DNA from: Gammaproteobacteria bacterium
Lineage (GTDB): Bacteria; Pseudomonadota; Gammaproteobacteria; SURF-13
Length of the DNA stretch: 6,322 nt
Assembly (NCBI GenBank): GCA_023487615.1
Contig: JAMDBH010000009.1
Coordinates: 1 to 6,322 of the forward strand
Direction of reading: 5' to 3'
A program made the translations under genes and the position numbers. Shown in pieces: positions 6,282 through 6,322 of this stretch. The notes beneath the pieces are model-generated. The model was not told where the DNA came from and did no database searches. It was given only the letters and a program-made list of their open reading frames with translations. Positions within the stretch are counted from its first letter, which is position 1. Each line of letters starts with the position of its first letter.

Positions 6282-6322
6282 ATAATGACACATCTCATGG
6301 CGCCTCCGAGTATGCGGCGACC

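Noticed and set aside
6297..6322. Plus-strand ATG starting a divergent gene (MAPPSMRR...)
   Set aside because: Only eight codons are visible and there is no ribosome binding site before it. An overlapping -10 alone is not enough.

Overview
The window holds one compact restriction-modification (R-M) locus of the Type III kind, or a close relative of it, read entirely on the minus strand. The DNA is moderately GC-rich. A 72-bp palindromic element sits in the 3' part of the methyltransferase gene. It encodes the stretch PLPQAGEG, typical of a dispersed repeat I associate with beta/gammaproteobacterial genomes, and the restriction subunit looks like proteins of Bordetella-like bacteria. A proteobacterium is therefore likely, but I cannot name the species.

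Layout in the direction of transcription (high to low coordinates): (1) 6230-6322 is a leader with a perfect TATAAT on the minus strand and a 7-bp inverted repeat. (2) 6229-6104 is a 41-codon ORF whose first ~20 residues resemble the N-terminus of Type I HsdR subunits. It overlaps the next gene by 17 bp. (3) 6120-3400 is the 906-aa Res subunit: superfamily 2 helicase motor plus a C-terminal PD-(D/E)xK nuclease. (4) 3403-2660 is a 247-aa DUF3800 protein (RNase H-like fold) with a GTG start in a 4-nt GTGA overlap with res. (5) 2659-2393 is an AT-rich gap with three TTATCAAA/TTTGATAA copies, a probable mod promoter, and a plus-strand terminator-like hairpin. (6) 2392-101 is the 763-aa beta-class DNA methyltransferase (Mod). 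(7) At 91/95 a further ORF starts just past the mod stop and runs off the window.

Expected working: Mod methylates one DNA strand at a short asymmetric site, and the Mod-Res complex uses ATP to move along unmodified DNA and cleave it. The DUF3800 protein is translationally coupled to Res, which suggests a joint role as an accessory nuclease, but its function here is unknown. Mod has its own upstream gap with repeated sites, so it can probably be expressed separately from the nuclease genes.

The points most worth following up are the in-frame palindromic element in mod, the DUF3800 gene inside the R-M operon, the HsdR-like mini-ORF in front of res, the repeated sites before mod, and the low-GC target-recognition segment of mod. 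No tRNA, rRNA, CRISPR array or complete insertion sequence is visible.
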